The position numbers and the translations under genes were made by a program. From assembly GCF_000003815.2 (NCBI RefSeq), contig NC_049981.1, forward strand, positions 13,443,856 to 13,507,855: a stretch of DNA of 64,000 nt. The letters are read 5' to 3'. Positions 62,505 through 64,000 of this stretch are shown piece after piece. The stretch's first letter is position 1; each line of letters begins with the position of its first letter. This stretch comes from Branchiostoma floridae. Its lineage: Eukaryota; Chordata; Leptocardii; Amphioxiformes; Branchiostomatidae. Under the pieces are notes generated by a model, which saw only the letters and a program-made list of their open reading frames with translations, made no database searches and was not told the DNA's origin.

Positions 62505-62751
62505 CATGTCTTTTGTTATTTACGGCATGGGGAACTCGACCCACACATGTCTGATCACAATTCACACCACTTTTTTCTCGCCACTTACCTTCTAATTTGC
62601 ATAAAACGAATGCCTGGAAAGTAATGACTCCAATGATTTGTAATTTGGAGGATATTGATAAAAGGCTTCATACTATAAAGTTGTGCCTCAAAATTTGAGT
62701 TGTGCTTATTATTTCTGAGTTAGGCCGAGAACTTATTGATCACCCCTCGTA

Positions 62752-64000
62752 TCATGTGTGTTCCATGTGACATGCCTCGAACAGGACATGTTACGAAAAA
62801 TAACAGTCACGCAAGCAACTGGAAAGGAAATGGAAATGACCCAATACCTTTCGCGAGCGAATGAAAAAGTTCGAACAGAAAATGTTTTTGTATCATGATT
62901 CATTGATATGCGTATATACCAACTCGTACAGGTACATACATTGTATCGAGATACGACAACGCTTCCAGATAGATGTGCAAAAGTCAGGTGTGACGGGTCC
63001 TTCGGTGTAATACAACCATGCAGCCGCTGCCGCGCCGCGTGCCTGCGAAGCTGGTGTGTTACGCCGAAGGGCGGTTATACCGGCTATAAAGATACGGATA
63101 CAGATACAGACAACATAAACGACTTTGTATCTTCTCAATTGTCGACTTCACTTCATAAACTGAATGATATTTTAGATACCACTACCGATAATGCCATGTT
63201 CAAGGTTATATTAACTCATATATCAAACTTTATGGCTCAAACCTCATGTGGTTTTATTTCTTGACGCCATTGTGTCAGATTTTCAGGTCATAGCTCTTAT
63301 ATTTTTGTTTTGAATACTAGTATATGCATGATCGACCAAATGATTCGTCCAGTATTTCTGTTGTCTTTAATGTTGCTCAGATTTCCATGTTACATCTGTC
63401 GATATCAGTTGTAGCTCTTCCAATAGCTATTAATTGGTGTAATGAGTCTTTTGGGTAAGTCATATAATTTTATATATGCGGGAAATTACGAAATAAAGGA
63501 AATACATGTATACATTAGACATTTTATAAAAGATCAACGATCAGTGTGTAGTATTACACACGAGTATGTATCCATAACCTCAATAGGCAGTGTTAGAGAG
63601 TACGTCCAGTCATTGTTTTCGTATCTTCACTGTGTGGAAATAGCATTGTATCACCTTCTAAGATCAACGCAAGTCAGAAGTACATGACATTAGCAAATGC
63701 ATCTGTATTCGTTACGTTACTTTAAAGTTTAAGTTGTTTTATCAAGCGACGATTTTTCCCGCAGCGATTTGTTACTTTTGTTAATAAAATGTGCTTATGT
63801 GATACTGTACTGACATTAGTCACAGACTGGGTTGGCGCCGGGTGAGTATTAGGTCAATATTTACTACATGTTACAAAGGAGGGGCAGTTATTTGTTTATT
63901 TAGCACGTGTAATGTCACATCCTTGGGAATTAGGGGGCTTGTGTTATATCGTTTTTATCTCTTCTTTCTTTCTTCCTAAAGTTTCTTTCTTTCTTTTCTT
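62752..64000. other. Right-hand flank without recognised gene
   Basis: The longest frame (62908-63264, plus) has no family features. The region is AT-rich except for a GC-rich patch near 63000-63070. The last 50 bp are a TTTCT/TTTC pyrimidine run. I see nothing else. Confidence 0.5.

Larger units (their letters stand above)
61857..62749. mobile_element. Mariner-like TIR element with long arms, containing the assembly gap
   Basis: CGAGGGGTGATCAATAAGTT at 61857 is inverted at the right end (62749). The arms stay nearly identical for over 200 bp (CTCGGCCTAACTCAGAAATA onward). TA flanks both ends (61855-61856 and 62750-62751), the Tc1/mariner duplication. No transposase frame is visible, though the gap could hide internal sequence. 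Confidence 0.8.

Noticed and set aside
62908-63264. 118-residue frame with several cysteines (CSRCRAACLRSWC).
   Set aside because: No recognisable domain, no signal peptide and no splice partners; left as unannotated sequence.

Overview
The window is eukaryotic nuclear DNA from a deuterostome, most likely a cephalochordate (amphioxus, Branchiostoma). The clues are two multi-exon chordate-style genes with canonical GT/AG introns, two tandem genes of the amphioxus-type LRR-Ig receptor class with intronless coding regions, many non-autonomous transposons, and a 100-N assembly gap. The species assignment is an inference; no organism-specific marker is present.

Layout, left to right. (1) 3318-37241, minus strand: a complete ZO-1/TJP1-type MAGUK. 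I joined 30 coding exons with every reading phase consistent (4701 nt, 1566 aa). The domain order is CARD, coiled coil, PDZ1, PDZ2, PDZ3, SH3, guanylate-kinase-like, long unstructured tail, ZU5. The N-terminal CARD plus coiled coil is the most striking feature, because vertebrate ZO-1 has neither. Its introns hold an intact antisense non-LTR retrotransposon (about 6.57-10.0 kb), several TIR elements with recognisable target-site duplications, a TIR-flanked unit carrying a 60-bp minisatellite and a reverse-transcriptase fragment, and a candidate 36-nt cassette exon. (2) About 39.5-45.5 kb, plus strand: two tandemly duplicated LRR-Ig-transmembrane receptors. Each has a single coding exon, a duplicated non-coding first exon, and a tyrosine-motif-rich cytoplasmic tail. 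(3) 47579-61048, minus strand: a complete SLCO/OATP organic anion transporter in 13 coding exons (794 aa) with the Kazal-like extracellular loop. Its 4.9-kb last intron holds a 183-bp satellite and a 1.3-kb array of a 10-bp GGTT-based repeat. (4) 61.1-64 kb: no gene recognised; nested mariner-like inverted repeats surround the assembly gap.

The genes do not form an operon-like unit. ZO-1 and the transporter belong to polarised epithelia (junction scaffold and membrane transport), and the LRR-Ig proteins look like surface recognition receptors. The CARD on ZO-1 would place a death-fold assembly module on a junction scaffold, the arrangement used by CARMA and DLG5 MAGUKs. Whether that links junctions to innate signalling here is inference.
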